A stretch of 64,000 nt of DNA from Astragalus membranaceus (Eukaryota > Streptophyta > Magnoliopsida > Fabales > Fabaceae), in contig CM076851.1 of NCBI GenBank assembly GCA_039519185.1, forward strand, positions 54,914,751-54,978,750. The letters run 5' to 3'. This document shows positions 23,183-33,365 of the stretch, in pieces. The notes beneath the pieces were generated by a model that did not search any database, was not told where the DNA came from, and worked only from the letters and a program-made list of their open reading frames with translations. The position numbers were made by a program, and so were the translations under genes. Each line of letters begins with the position of its first letter. The first letter of the stretch is position 1.

Positions 23183-24451
23183 TTACCTCATCTTTTGAGA
23201 TGCACCTTCTGAATATTCCATTTGGTCCCCTTTTGAAAAGGAGAGGTTCATCCCAGTAGTAATGTTTGACATCAGAAGTTCATCCAAGTGATCAGCCACA
23301 ACATTTTCTATTCCTTTTTTATCTCTTATTTCTAAGTCAAATTCTTGGAGGAGAAAAATCCATCGAACCAACCTCGGCTTAGCAACTTTTTTGTTCCATA
23401 AATATTTTATCGCCGAGTGATTCGTGTAGATAATTATTTTTTATCCTACCAAGTATGACCGGAATTTATCAACAGCAAAGACTACCGCTAATAACTCTTT
23501 TTCTGTTGTGGTGTAGTTCACTTGGGCCTCATCCAGGGTTCTACTTGGATAGTAGATGGCATGCATTTTCTAATCCTTTCTTTGACCCAGAACTGCTCCA
23601 ACTGCATAGTCACTAGCATCACACATGATCTCGAATGGAAGGTTCCAATTCGGTGGTTGCATGATTGGGGCAGTGGTCAAAGCTTCCTTCAACCTACAAA
23701 ACGCTTAATGACAGAATTCATCAAAAACAAAAGCTGCATCCTTGAGGAGCAAGCTTGTTAGTGGCTTAGTGATTTTTGAAAAATCTTTAATAAACCTGCG
23801 GTAAAAACCCGCATAGCCTAGGAAACTTCTCACTTCTCTGACCGAGGTAGGAGGTGACATTTTTTCAATAACTTCGATTTTTGCTTTGTCTACCTCAATA
23901 CCTCTTTTAGAAATTAAATGTCCAAGCACAATCCTTTCCCTTACCATAAAATGGCACTTCTCCCGGTTCAAGACAAGATTTACCTTTTCACACCTTTCAA
24001 GTACTTTTTCCAGGTTGGCCAAAAAGTCATCAAAACTTGAGCCATGTACCGAGAAATCATCCATAAAAACTTCCATAATATTTTCAACAAAATCTGAAAA
24101 AATGGACATCATACAGCGTTGAAAGGTGGCAGGAGCATTGCACAGACCAAAAGGCATCCTTCTATAGGCATAAGTGCCATAAGGACAAGTAAAAGTTGTT
24201 TTCTCTTGGTCGCTAGGATGAATAGGTATTTGAAAGAATCCAGAATACCCATCCAAATAGCAGAAATGTGAATGCTTAGCCAACCTCTCTAACATTTGAT
24301 CAATGAAAGGGAGTGGGAAGTGATCTTTACGGGTTTCTTTATTTAGCTTCCTGTAGTCGATGCACATTCTCCACCCCGTTACAGTTCTGGTGGAAATGGC
24401 TTCATTTTTTTCATTTTTTATGACTGTTAGGCTTTCCTTTTTTGGTACCAC
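23183..24451 (-). pseudogene. Athila reverse transcriptase and RNase H remnant
   Basis: 24451-23705 reads RT: MVPKKESLTVIKN, GWRMCIDYRKLNKETRKDHF, CYLDGYSGFFQIPIHPSDQE, YRRMPFGLCNAPATFQ, and the active site VFMDDFSVHGSSFDDFL, ending SFLGYAGFYRRFIKDFSKIT. RT motifs A and C keep their Asp residues. The following RNase H (23705-23371) is shifted and interrupted, with a remnant ([28 protein letters not shown]) at 23371-23183. It could not give an active polymerase. Confidence 0.88.
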
Positions 24452-24477
24452 TTGAACAGGACTGACCCACTTACTGT

Positions 24478-25195
24478 CTAAAATCGGATAATGACTCCAT
24501 CATCAAGGAGTTTAAGTACTTCTTTCCTAACAACTTCCTTCATATTAGGATTTAATCTCCTTTGGTGCTCAATGGATGGTTTGTAATCTTCTTCAAGGAA
24601 TATCCGATGCATACACAATGAGGGATTTATTCCCTTAATATCTTCAATAGTATATCGTATGGCTTTAGGATATTTCTTGAGGATATTAAGTAATTGCTTT
24701 GTTTCCTCCTCATTTAGGTTTGCATTGACAATAACGGGAAAAGTCGAGTTCAAGCCAAGAAATTCATACCTGAGAGCCGACGGAAAAGGCTTTAGTTCTA
24801 CCTTTGGAACTTTCTTTGAAAAATGATCAGAATTCTCCTCATTTAAGTCTTCAGCGCCCAAGTCTTTTATGGAAGGATTTTCATCCAACATTTTAGCCTA
24901 GACTTGGGCTTCCTTAGTCCTTTCCTTATTTGTGTTTGCTTTCAGGCATGTTTCTAAACCATCGTGCGAAGATGATGCTAAAGAGCAGTCTTCCACGCAA
25001 TGGTCAACAACATCTATCCTGCAACAAGAATCCTTAATGGAAGGACTCTTCATAAGGTTAGCAAACTCAAATTCAATTATTTCTTCACCCACATTAAATG
25101 CCAACTTACCATGTTTGACATCTATTATGGCCCTTGGGAGTCTTCCTCTATTTCCATCAAAACAAAATCGGCTGTTATAAAAATTTGGCCTACCT
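24478..25195 (-). pseudogene. Athila protease end and protease-RT linker
   Basis: 25195-25130 reads ITADFVLMEIEEDSQG, then an apparent deletion removes the usual end of the protease and shifts frame. 25104-24898 reads MAFNVGEEIIEFEFANLMKS and SIKDSCCRIDVVDHCVED. After a TAG, 24891-24478 reads the linker entering RT (VELKPFPSALRYEFLG, HRIFLEEDYKPSIEHQRRLN, KEVLKLLDDGVI). The protease active site would lie beyond 25201 and is absent. Confidence 0.78.
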
Positions 25196-25201
25196 TAATA
25201 G

Positions 25202-25560
25202 CACTAGTGCAAAAATGACATTTAGCATCGGTTGTTTTGGACATTTAGCATCGGTTATCCGACGATGCTAAATCCCCCGATGCTAAATGTGGGACATTTA
25301 GCATCGGTTATTTAACCGATGCTAAAAATCACTTTTAGCATCGGGTGTTTGAAACACCCGATGCTAAATGTCCTGAAAAATGACATTTAGCATCGGGTGT
25401 TTCAAACACCCGATGTTAAATGTCTATTTTTTTTAAAAAAAATACATTTAGCATCGATTGTTTTAAACAACCGATGCTAAATGTCTATTTTTTTTTAAAA
25501 AAATAGACATTTAACATCGGTTGATTAAAATAAGGGATGCTAAATATCTATTTTTTTTAA
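25202..25560. mobile_element. CACTA element left terminal region with palindromic subterminal repeats
   Basis: Starts CACTAGTGCAAAAATGACAT and carries about ten copies of TTTAGCATCGG or its complement. Several pairs form near-perfect palindromes such as AGCATCGGGTGT TTGA ACACCCGATGCT. This is the organisation of CACTA subterminal regions. I found no matching right end (TTTTTGCACTAGTG) downstream. It joins the Athila protease at its left edge. Confidence 0.75.
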
Positions 25561-26108
25561 TTGGAAGCCGACAGTCTTGTCTTTGTAGCAGTATAAATAA
25601 CTATTCGGCCATAAGACAACATAGAAGATCCAGGAACAATAATACAGAGAAAAATTGGTGAAAGCTAATTAAAATAAAATTAAAGAGGACAACAAAAATG
25701 AATCTCATGTTAATCACGTGTATATTCCTGCACAATTTAAACCCAATCAGTCACCTGCTAGTCAATAAAAAATGAAAACAACAAACAGGACAAAATTTCT
25801 AATTTGAACCACATGTGTAACCTCCACAACTGTGTATTCAGAGAAGCAGCTAACACACAAAAGATGATGCAAGGTTTCTCCCTTCATATCCCTAAACCTG
25901 CTGCTTCCATCCCTTGTTGCTTTTTGTGCTCTCACAATCTCTGCATCCCCCTCTTTATCCCCCTCTTTAACTTCTTCCACATACTCCCTTACACTCTCCA
26001 CTACCTTGTTGTGCAGCACCCTAGACATACCATGATACCAGTATATTAAAATTTTAAACTTTAGCCCCCATGTATAACACAATATATTATCACATATTAT
26101 ATTTGAGT
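25561..26108. other. Unassigned stretch, possible CACTA interior
   Basis: No recognisable gene. Short open frames on both strands (about 25762-26124) lack known domains. Confidence 0.5.
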
Positions 26109-26486
26109 ACAAAGGAGTCTGCACGAGGATTCAAGGATTTGATAATTGAATCAGATTGTGCTGTGGCTATTGATGCGTTGAATGGCAATCATGGTAGCAG
26201 AGAGAGAGACAACCCGATAGTGAAAAGCATTTTGGCAATTGGTGATGGTGAGCTGTTGGTCAAATGGTCTTGGGTGGACCGTGAAATGAATTCTGTTGCT
26301 GACAAGTTGGCCACTAGCAGTTATGAGACTGAGGACTTATGTGTAATTGTTGAAAACGTTCCTGGCTTTTTGGCCAGTTTGTATTCGTTGGACAAATTTG
26401 GGCTTGCTGGCCCTTCTGTAGTTGGCTAGTTTCTTTGGGCCTTTGGCCCTTTATTTCACCAAAAAAAAAAACAAAGGAGTCTGCAC
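26109..26486 (+). mobile_element. 5'-truncated LINE with RNase H tail, poly(A) and 16 bp target duplication
   Basis: The body 26125-26470 is flanked by perfect ACAAAGGAGTCTGCAC copies (26109-26124 and 26471-26486) and ends in an A-run after ATTTCACC, the hallmark of target-primed insertion. The body encodes the end of a plant LINE-type RNase H domain (GFKDLIIESDCAVAIDALNG, VKWSWVDREMNSVADKLA) and stops at 26429. Everything upstream (endonuclease, RT) is missing. Confidence 0.9.
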
Positions 26487-26715
26487 AAGCAATCTTTCAG
26501 TTACTAAATTAAAAAGACGATATTTGAAAAAAATTTAAACAACCAACAATTTTTATAATTAATATTTTTTGCACTCGTGACTCAAGGTCTTAGATCCGTC
26601 CGTGCTCAATGCCACCGCTTATGTCGCTTGTACCATGTGAATTCCCTCTGTAACATTTTTTTTTTTGACAATCTGTAACATCCAGCCTGAAAATTCTGAT
26701 TAGTTAAAGTTAGTA

Positions 26716-26889
26716 TTTTAAAAACCGAACCAATCGGAGCGGTTGATCTGGTTAAACCATGACCCGACACCTTATCCGGTTCGGTTATTTCAGTGGTTTA
26801 AAGCGATTTTATCCGGGTTTAGCAGTTTTAAACGGTTGAACCATGACTCAGAGGTCCCACCGATTCATTGTCTGGTTCGGTTTTTAAAA
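26716..26889. mobile_element. Small MITE with 17 bp perfect terminal inverted repeat
   Basis: TTTTAAAAACCGAACCA at 26716-26732 is exactly inverted at 26873-26889. The interior contains more GGTT/AACC-type dyads (GCGGTTGATCTGGTTAAACC and similar). No coding sequence; superfamily unclear. Confidence 0.75.
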
Positions 26890-27249
26890 CATTGGTTAAA
26901 GTATATCTATGGAGGCTCACTTTATGTTTTAATATTTAGCCTAGAGAAAGTGATCTTTTGGAGTGGAGCTGAATGTTCCTGCTGCGGCCGTTAATTATGT
27001 GATCTACAGCCTTCAGTGATACGTTAAGCCTTCAGTGATACCCTTACCACCGATTTGTTGCTTTCTTTACCTTTTGTATTACACACCAGCTTCCTTAACC
27101 TGTAGGGAATTCGCGAATACTCATCGTTTGTTCTTTTGCCATTAATTTTCTACATCTTCTGAGACACTAAAAAGTTGCATTTTGGTTGCATATTCACGTT
27201 TTTTGTGTATCACAACTTTGGCACTTGTTTTTCATGCACATGTTAGGCC

Positions 27250-28224
27250 CAAGGTTTTAAAAAACGGAACGTTAACGTGAAAACGTCCGTGACAAATCGG
27301 TATCGGCAGTCGGCGTTACCGTCTTTGACCGCAATCAAGGTGAGAATCAAAATCACACGTTATGGCCGTTACAGAACGGTGTTGCGGCCGAGACACCAGC
27401 GAAAAACGGTTCTAAAGGGTGAAATCTCCGCAACAGTCCCGCAAAATAGATGTTCTTCCATTTTCTCTCTTGACCACCATGTTTTCCTTCGATTCTGTAC
27501 AAGATCACAACAAGAGATCTCGTCAGGAGAAGCCTTCAGGAAGCCAAAGCGCTTCTGGTGTATACCTTGTCAATGGTAGGTAGGTATTGTGTGAGAAGGA
27601 GAAAAAGAAGATGACTGAAAAACGTATTTTAATGGTAAAACATAAGATTTACTTTTTTGACTTCTCCAAGAAGCCAAGGCACTTCTGGAGTCTTCTTCCA
27701 TTATCTTTTTACTTACAGCTAGTAATTAGGTTTCACGTGCGAAGGTTGGTGAACATTTTTTTTATAACTTTAGAAATTAGCTAGATAAATAGTTTATCAT
27801 AAATATTATTGAAGTAGGAGTATATGAATAACTAATAATTAATTTCTGTAGAATATCAAAATAACGTTGAATTTTATTAGATATATTAATATTAATAAAT
27901 TGCTCATTTCAACCTTTACCAATGATTTTTTGGATACAAACATGAGCTTTGTTAAGTAAATTAATGTTAGTTATAATATATACTAATTTTTTCATATTTT
28001 TATTTTTTATTTTACTTTAGACATCTTATAATAGTGGAAAAAAACATTAATTTTAGTTATTATACATTATATGATAGTACAAATAATTTTAATTAATTTT
28101 ATGCATTATTGTGATAATTCACACCGCGACAGCCGCAACACACACCGCGACAGCCACAACAGCCGAAATCGCGAAAGCCTTAACGCGACCGCGATCGTGA
28201 CCGCGACCGTTTTTTCGAACCTTG
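27250..28224. mobile_element. hAT-like or Mutator-like non-autonomous element
   Basis: Left end CAAGGTTTTAAAAAACGG and right end (complement) CAAGGTTCGAAAAAACGG are flanked by GTTAGGCC at 27242-27249 and 28225-28232, an 8 bp duplication (9-10 bp if the ends are read one or two bases differently). The sequence is CpG-rich near both ends (repeated ACCGCGAC) with an AT-rich middle and no transposase. Confidence 0.8.
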
Positions 28225-28306
28225 GTTAGGCCCACTTAGTAATTCTTTGTTGATGCAATGGGCTCGTTCCGGGTCTGGCCCAACCCATATCACATTAATT
28301 GGAATC

Positions 28307-28440
28307 TGTTAGTTAGTTTGTTAGAATGCAAAAACAGAATAGTTAGTCAAAGAAAAACTCTGTTTTTCCCTCTTGTATGAATATGCCATTCATGGCACAT
28401 TAATCAATACAGAGCATTCTTTCTCATTTTGGCTCTAACA
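28307..28440. repeat. Possible short copia-type LTR
   Basis: Begins TGTTAGTTAGTTTGTTAGAA and ends GGCTCTAACA, so it has TG...CA-type ends with a TGTTAG/CTAACA inverted repeat. The interior has TTAATCAATACAGAGCATTC, common near copia LTR ends. No target duplication or internal sequence seen. Confidence 0.35.
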
Positions 28441-28836
28441 CAGGCATGCCGACGTGGTTGCACAGTGACCCTGCGAAAGCCACAATTGATCTTACGCTGA
28501 GAATGACGTCTGTGGAAGGATAAATTACTGGAAAAATTCGGCACAAAATCTTCTTTTTGTGTATGGTACCCAAATCTATTTTTACCTAGTATAGCAAGTT
28601 ATATTATGCTACAGCCAGTTGCCCAGTTAACTCTTATTTATAAATACCTCCCAAAAGTCTCTTTAAATACAATTCTAACCCATGTCCCATGTGTCTTCTG
28701 GGTCCCACTTAGTAGTACTACTTTTAGAGCTTTGATTTTTGTTTGTTGGTATACTTGGTAGGTAGTTTAATTCGTAGTTTAACATAGTAAAAGAAAGAAA
28801 TGCTCTCAGCATCAAAACGAAGCAAAATTTTCAGTA

Positions 28837-28957
28837 AAATCTCTAGTGGATCAACTTAATATCCAATTCGCAGCAGTTTCCAAATTCATGTTTATAAATA
28901 GTACTGCTGAAACCATTGACTCACTTGGTAAGCAATACTTTCAATTTTCTCATATTG
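28837..28957 (+). pseudogene. GDSL lipase exon 4 fragment (dispersed)
   Basis: 28837-28927 matches the end of exon 4 of the GDSL gene at 48868-50414 (CTAGTGGATCAACTTAATAT, TTCCAAATTCATGTTTATAA), including the splice donor CTTG|GTAAGCAATACTTTC. The similarity runs on into the intron to about 28957. No other GDSL exons lie beside it. It is a duplicated gene piece in the opposite orientation to the intact gene. Confidence 0.88.
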
Positions 28958-28964
28958 AAGCAAA

Positions 28965-29165
28965 GTATTTATTTGTAAAATTCATGTTTATAAATTCATG
29001 TTTATAAATAGTACTGCCTATTCTTTTCTTATATCAAATTCTTTTCTTATATTGCAAAGTATTTATTTTCTCATATTGTCTAGTGGATCAAATTCATGTT
29101 TATAAATAGTACTGCCTATTCTTTTCTTATATCAAATTCTTTTCTTATATTGAAGCAAAGTATTT
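28965..29165. repeat. Tandemly re-duplicated GDSL-derived segment
   Basis: The words AAATTCATGTTTATAAATAGTACTG and CCTATTCTTTTCTTATATC from the adjoining exon fragment recur two to three more times, with partial copies of TCTAGTGGATCAA and GCAAAGTATTTATTTT between them. Confidence 0.75.
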
Positions 29166-29454
29166 TTTTTGTAAAAAGAAAGGACATCTATAAAGATAAA
29201 GATTTTAAAAACAATTATAGTGCCAACATACAATAGTTTTTCGTTGAAACTCAAAAACAAATATTTGTTTGTGTAAAACAAAGACATTTATAAAAATTAT
29301 AAAATATAACTTTTATTATGTCTCCGTACTCTATTGTTTGTATTATTATTATCTTTATGTTGTCTTCAAGAATATCTTTATTTCTTCTAAATAAAACGAG
29401 TGAATAGAAGTACAATGTTTCCCTCAAAAATTGCAAAGTGTTATTCACACAAAG

Positions 29455-30065
29455 TGTCTAATTTTGTAAAACTCTCAGCCTATCATTTTCTTATAGCGAA
29501 GTAAAATATTTATTCGTAAAAATCAAGGACATTTATAAAGACAAGGATTTAAAAAAAAAAATTATACAACCACATACAATAGCATTTCATTGAGACTAAG
29601 AAGAAAAACATTCGTTTGTGTAAAACAGAGACATTTATAAAGAAAAAATATTATAAAATAGAACTTTTACTATATCTTTGTACTCAATTGTTTGTATAAT
29701 TTTTATTTTTATTTTATATTTATGAATGTATTTTAAAAAATAATAATAATAGAAAAATAATAATTTATAAGAAAAAAAGACATTCATAAAGATAAAATAA
29801 AAATTATAATTATACAAACAAAAGAGTACAAAACATAATAAAGGTTATATTTTATATTTTTCTTTATAAATGTTTTTGTTTTACATAATCAAATATTTTT
29901 TTTTGAATCTCAATGAAAAACTATTGTATGCTGTCAGTATGATTATTTTTTCAATCTGTATATTTGTAAATGTCCTTGGTTTTTACAAATAAATATTTGC
30001 TGCACTATAAGAAAATAATTCACTTTAAGATAAAAATTATTTTTCTTATAAATTTACAAAATTAA
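29455..30065. repeat. Large imperfect inverted repeat (foldback), arms about 300 bp
   Basis: The left arm (about 29455-29765) and right arm (about 29770-30065) are reverse complements: GGACATTTATAAAG pairs with a CTTTATAAATGT-type stretch, and GTACTCAATTGTTTGTATAA pairs with TTATACAAACAAAAGAGTAC. A third copy lies in direct orientation at about 29165-29450, and a short piece recurs at 30505-30560. AT-rich and non-coding. Confidence 0.75.
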
Positions 30066-30429
30066 ATACTTTATGTGCTTCACCTCACAATTTTTGGGGG
30101 AAATATTGTACGTTTATTAACATACTTTTTAATTTTCACTTTTCATTTCAACTACTTTCTCTCTCTCTCTCTCACTCTTTCTCAAATTCTCTTCGTTCCT
30201 TTTTGTTTCTCATCCGTATTTATTCTCCTTTGCTCTCTTTTCATCAAAAGAGAATCATACTTAGTTAGTGCTATTTCATCCTTCAGTTTCCATTTTTTTC
30301 TCTTATTATCTAAATATTTTTTATCCCCTCACTTTTTTTTACTTTTGAAAAAGAGTAGCTCTATATTCGTGCATACCTATCGGCACTATGTTTGACTTGT
30401 AATTTTTTGGCATTACGATTTAAAAGCAA

Positions 30430-30477
<48 letters not shown>
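30430..30477. repeat. (AAT)n microsatellite
   Basis: About 16 uninterrupted ATA/AAT triplets. Confidence 0.95.
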
Positions 30478-30574
30478 TTCTTAGAAATATAGACGGCCGT
30501 GAAGAAAATATAAAAACAATAATTATACCAACAATAAAGTACAAAGACACAATAAAGGTTATATGTTTTTGCTT

Positions 30575-31409
30575 TTTTCTATGCCTATGCCTAACATTTT
30601 GAAGTTTCAACATTATTATAAAAAGATAAAAATAGGACCAGTATGACATCTGAAGATAAAAACAATGTTGCTCATAGGATTTTGTAAAAAAAATGTTGCT
30701 TATAGGATACAAACAAGTGATAAAGCACAAATTGTTAAATTGTACACACTTCATGCTCCACATGAGAGTTAGGAAGACAGGACTTTGGGGAGGTAAAGAG
30801 AGAGAATTCTTTCACATAATTTGAGAGAATACTATTTTAGAGAAGGGAAAGAAAATGCTGACTAACATTTTTTAGTTTCAAGAATATTATAAAAAGATTG
30901 AACAAATTTTAAAGAATTTTCTAAGTCCTCATAAATCCTCTAAAATTATTTTTTAAGTTTACCTTATTATGAAGATGTCGTCACTCAAGATGACAAATTA
31001 TCATTTTTAAGTTTGTTCCCTTCTTTTTTTTACCCAAAACACTTCCCTCTCCTCCTATCCTAAAATCCTAAGCAAAAGCCTCAGAGATACCAAAAGGGTT
31101 GAATTTGATATGGCAATACGAATTAGCAATATTAGTATACATATTACAAGAAGAAGGCGATGTCATATCCAGTATACTATTGAGGTTACAGATAGAGATG
31201 TCAACAGTATCCTCAAGCACGGATAGTATGTATTTTAAACTGACCCAATGAAAAATATGAAATAAAAGCTAGATTTATGTGAGAACCACTTATTTAGATC
31301 AAAAAGACAAAAAACAATACAAAGGAAAGATTTCAGGTCAAAAAATTGACCCAAAAGCACTAGTAGAGAGAAAGTTGAGAGAAACGACAAGTAGAATATT
31401 TAATTTCCC

Positions 31410-31466
<57 letters not shown>

Positions 31467-32147
31467 GAATCATAAATTAATCTCTTTTGAAAAGCCAACA
31501 ACATTACTTATTTTTAGAAGCAAAAGAAGCATTGTATTATATATGGGAAAATAACGTGTATTCCAACTTAATACACCAAGAAAAAGAAGAGGAAGAAAGA
31601 TAAAAATCCTTCCCCAAAAAAAACAGCTTTGTACGTATATTAAACTTAGCACATCAAGAAAAAGAAGAGGAAGAAAGCAGCTTTCGACGTATATTTAACT
31701 TAACACATCAAGAAAAAGAAGTGGAATTCATCTGTATAGATTAAATTTTAATTCATCTGTATCTAAGAAGCCAAGAGGAAGGAAGCAGCTTTCGACGTAT
31801 ATTTAACTTAACACATCTAAGAAGTGGAATTCATGTGTTAAGTTTAATATACGTACAAAGCTGCTTTCATGGTTTCGTGTTTGTGACATTACACGGTTGA
31901 AATGAATGTTTTCATAAGGGGACACCCCAAAAATATCAACACATCCAACACCCCTTATTCTTTCTATCTCTCTCTTCTTATCATGTTATCTGCCCATCAT
32001 ATTTATCACTCATCTCTCTTCTAACTCTTTCTTTTTTAAGGTGTATAACCGGAATAAGATATTTAAACATTTTCCCTTTTTTACTCATAGGTGGACCTTA
32101 TCTTTAATAAAATAAAATAACAAAAAGCGTGCTAAACCTGTCATCCT
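30575..32147. repeat. Left arm of the inverted segmental duplication (upstream part)
   Basis: This stretch is the reverse complement of DNA on the right arm. 30580-30880 matches one unit of the 56750-59723 array, 30880-31150 matches 56480-56760, and 31150-31930 matches one unit of the 50640-56530 array. The last bases before 32148 (GCTAAACCTGTCATCC) match the complement of 50603-50618. Here each array unit is present about once. Confidence 0.85.
31412..31466. repeat. (CA)n(TA)n microsatellite
   Basis: A CA run passes into a TA run. The equivalent site in the right-arm array units is pure TA. Confidence 0.95.
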
Positions 32148-33069
32148 TGTAACATCCCGTCTTTCTAAAGCAAGAAATACCTAAATATACAAATTGGTTC
32201 ACATCAGAGTATAAAAAAATTTCATGCTTAGATATACATCTTTACAAGAAACAGCGGAAACTATGAAATAACAATATACAAGTTCGAGTCATAAGACCGA
32301 ATACAGAGACGACGACAGGAAACATGAACAAATAGAACTGAGTCAATCTTCTCCTCGAGCGTGACAACTGAACATCCCGTTCACTTCCTCGTTCCCTGTT
32401 CTCTATAAAAACAACAACAATGATTGGGTGAGACAACTTGTCTCAGTGAGTTCTACCGTGCCCCCTCACTATCACTCGATTTGATTTAAAACCGATTACC
32501 GCATAGTTAAATATATATAACTATTTATCAACATAAATATAGCCCATTACCGACCGTGCAACCGTTCACAATTCTCGGTAATTTAAGTACTATCATTTAT
32601 ATTATTAAGCCTAGTCGATTACAGGGCCAAAACGTATACAGGGCCTAGGCAAGGGATCATGACTTCCCTCCCTAGTATGCTACTTGTCGGGTCGTCACCC
32701 AACGTGATACATAATAAAATATATATCGTGTCCGCATTGGACCGTCTCTTAAGTTCTAGATAATCAATATCTAATGTTGATCTATAACCCGTTTTGATGA
32801 ATTCAAAGTTAGACATCCGGCATTATAATCATATCACAAATTTGACATATAGTCCAGTTGGTTTATACAAAACATGAACCCACACGCGTTCTAACTTTCG
32901 GTTTTTCGAGCAATTGTACTTCCAAAACTCTTTTCTCCAAATCAAGTTGAAAACAATCAAAATAATGAATTTATTCAGGTAATATGATTATAGTTGGTTG
33001 AGAAGAAGATTGGAAGAGGTTTAGAATCGAAAGGAGCGACGAAACGAAAGTTCGGAGTCCGGTAACAGA

Positions 33070-33185
33070 AGGGTGCGCACGACCCGTGCGCAGGGGTGCA
33101 CGGTCTGTGCGTCATAATGCGTTTCTTGCCAACAATCAGAAGAGGGCGCACCACCCGTGCCCAGGGGCGCACGGTCCGTGCGTCC
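33070..33185. repeat. GC-rich dyads in the family III LTR
   Basis: GTGCGCACGACCCGTGCGCA, GTGCACGGTCTGTGCGTC, GCGCACCACCCGTGCCC and GCGCACGGTCCGTGCGTC occur within about 115 bp. Each is an imperfect inverted repeat with a GCAC/GTGC stem. Confidence 0.85.
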
Positions 33186-33276
33186 TGTACCGATGCATAT
33201 TTCGTTTCGTTTATTTTCATTTCGCTTTTCCGATCGTATCCAATCCGTAATCCGATCAACATCCAGCCTCAAAACA

Positions 33277-33278
<2 letters not shown>

Positions 33279-33362
<84 letters not shown>
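33279..33362. repeat. (TA)n microsatellite
   Basis: Uninterrupted AT/TA run of about 84 bp within the family III LTR. Confidence 0.95.

Positions 33363-33365
<3 letters not shown>

Larger units (their letters stand above)
8047..25201 (-). mobile_element. Athila-lineage Ty3/gypsy retrotransposon, split and truncated
   Basis: On the minus strand, in order, are a protease remnant and linker (25195-24898), RT (24891-23705), an RNase H remnant (23371-23183), integrase (23069-22073), a linker, and an Athila ORF (21070-20357) whose C-terminal end lies at 19400-19304 and 8411-8332. The reading frame continues from 19304 to 8411 across the element I insertion, which shows one ancestral element. gag, the protease active site and both LTRs are not visible. 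A CACTA end abuts it at 25202 and another at 8046. Many stops and shifts make it an old, dead copy. Confidence 0.8.

Noticed and set aside
26672..26712. TGTAACATCCAGCCTG resembling a chromovirus LTR start
   Set aside because: Similarity ends after about ten bases and no LTR end follows.
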